Shown one piece after another: positions 5,894-6,687 of a DNA stretch of 6,687 bases (positions within the stretch are counted from its first letter, which is position 1; the number at the start of each line of letters is the position of its first letter). A model generated the notes under the pieces. It was given only the letters and a program-made list of their open reading frames with translations, was not told the origin of the DNA and searched no databases. Location of the stretch: contig DASWVC010000133.1 in NCBI GenBank assembly GCA_036401335.1, positions 1 to 6,687 on the forward strand, written 5' to 3'. The position numbers were made by a program, and so were the translations under genes. This stretch comes from DASWVC01 sp036401335 (GTDB lineage Bacteria > Verrucomicrobiota > Verrucomicrobiia > Chthoniobacterales > JAFAMB01).

Positions 5894-6687
5894 TTATTTG
5901 AGCCGCACCACGACTGCCCCGATTTGTCCAAGCTGCATTTGAAATCCCTCGGACGTTACTACCAGCGCGCCGTTCTGACATGGATCCAGGAGATTCCCAT
6001 AACAACCGGGCGGCAAGCCCGTCGAGACAGGGACGCTGAGCTGCTTGGCCAAACCCCGATTTACGCCGACCACCACGGTTTCCGAGCCGAGCTGGCGCTT
6101 GAACACGAGAACATCCTGATCGGCATACAGGGGCGTGTAGGCACCCCGCTGAACGGCCGGACTCTCCTGGCGCAGTTTCGCGAGCGTCTTGATGATCTGG
6201 AACGCCGGCGTGTCTTCGCGAAAATTCATCATCCCCACCCGATTCCAGGGGTCGTCATCCCAATTGTTGATCTGCGCCGGGGTAGGAGTGGCATTGTCCG
6301 CATCGTGGGCAAGGTACTGCTCGTCGCCCCACATGATGATTGGGATGCCGCGAACGGTCATCAAGAGGACTGTGGCGAGGTCGAGTCTCCGGTCGCTCTC
6401 CTCCTCACCGACACCCAGCTTGTGCAGGCGCACAATTGTACGCATCTGGTCATGGTTATCGAGGAAGGTGCCCTGCCAGTCATCGCGTCCGTGAAACGCG
6501 GTGACCCGTTCGGTCAAATACGCGGCCAGGGCCTGCGCGCTACACTGTTGGGTCGGATCCTCCGCCGCGCCGCCCACGTACTGGTTGAGGCGAAGCGCGA
6601 GTTGGAAATCGAGCAGGTTTGTGTGGAAAACGTCATAACGATTTGCGAACGTGAGGGATTTCGGGTCACCCTCCGCTCCCCCGGCAG
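5894..6687 (-). CDS. GH13 alpha-amylase-family enzyme, cyclodextrin-glucanotransferase-like, 5' part outside the window
   Basis: The frame is open to the right edge, and 263 C-terminal residues are visible. The start and conserved regions I-III, which hold the catalytic nucleophile and acid/base, lie outside. Visible are ANRYDVFHTNLLDFQLALRL, conserved region IV TFLDNHDQ with the transition-state-stabilising Asp at 6449-6451, and MTVRGIPIIMWGDEQYL from the end of the catalytic barrel. PAFQIIKTLAKLRQESPAV and a beta-rich domain C ending in GAVVVRLK follow. The order and spacing of the last part closely follow cyclodextrin glucanotransferases and related GH13_2 alpha-amylases, which act on starch alpha-1,4 bonds. 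Unlike full CGTases, the protein stops right after domain C, with no IPT domain D and no starch-binding domain E. The GTG at 6577 is internal, since family sequence continues upstream. Likely cotranscribed with the DUF1573 gene. Confidence 0.92.
   Translation of the reverse strand, partial: AGGAEGDPKSLTFANRYDVFHTNLLDFQLALRLNQYVGGAAEDPTQQCSAQALAAYLTERVTAFHGRDDWQGTFLDNHDQMRTIVRLHKLGVGEEESDRRLDLATVLLMTVRGIPIIMWGDEQYLAHDADNATPTPAQINNWDDDPWNRVGMMNFREDTPAFQIIKTLAKLRQESPAVQRGAYTPLYADQDVLVFKRQLGSETVVVGVNRGLAKQLSVPVSTGLPPGCYGNLLDPCQNGALVVTSEGFQMQLGQIGAVVVRLK

Noticed and set aside
5197..5931. DUF1573 gene starting at 5931
   Set aside because: That start would overlap the amylase gene and place about 30 non-homologous residues before a clear signal peptide.

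Overview
This GC-rich window looks like ordinary chromosomal DNA from a free-living bacterium. The source phylum is not certain. A periplasmic DUF1573 protein, starts without clear Shine-Dalgarno sites, a cyclodextrin-glucanotransferase-like GH13 enzyme and a palindromic 'ATCAAAGAATC' repeat together would suit Verrucomicrobiota, Acidobacteriota or a related soil or water lineage. That placement is an inference, not something the sequence proves.

Left part, + strand (1-4612): a threonine-catabolism operon followed by a transporter gene. It opens with the 3' part of tdh (L-threonine 3-dehydrogenase), whose first ~43 codons lie outside the window. tdh overlaps kbl (glycine C-acetyltransferase) by 8 bp. 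The two enzymes convert L-threonine to 2-amino-3-ketobutyrate and then to glycine plus acetyl-CoA. A zinc-less MDR-family oxidoreductase of unknown substrate follows 49 bp later. A full-length two-domain ChrA-type chromate transporter starts 55 bp after that, beyond a small GC-rich hairpin.

Middle (4613-5196): non-coding except for a tRNA. A 136-bp dyad-symmetric repeat lies just after chrA. It carries three TGCCAC boxes and three mirrored GTGGCA boxes with identical spacings. A tRNA-Thr(CGU) with its own encoded CCA and a plausible promoter is on the - strand. The remaining 331 bp up to the next gene hold a possible - strand terminator and a doubtful remnant of an adenylosuccinate-lyase-like gene.

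Right part, - strand (5197-6687): the 3' part of a GH13 alpha-amylase-family gene, most like cyclodextrin glucanotransferases but ending directly after domain C. It is followed after 52 bp by a secreted DUF1573 protein, probably in the same transcript.

I see no phage, insertion sequence, CRISPR array, defence locus or clearly novel multi-gene system. The most unusual item is the palindromic repeat at 4631-4766.
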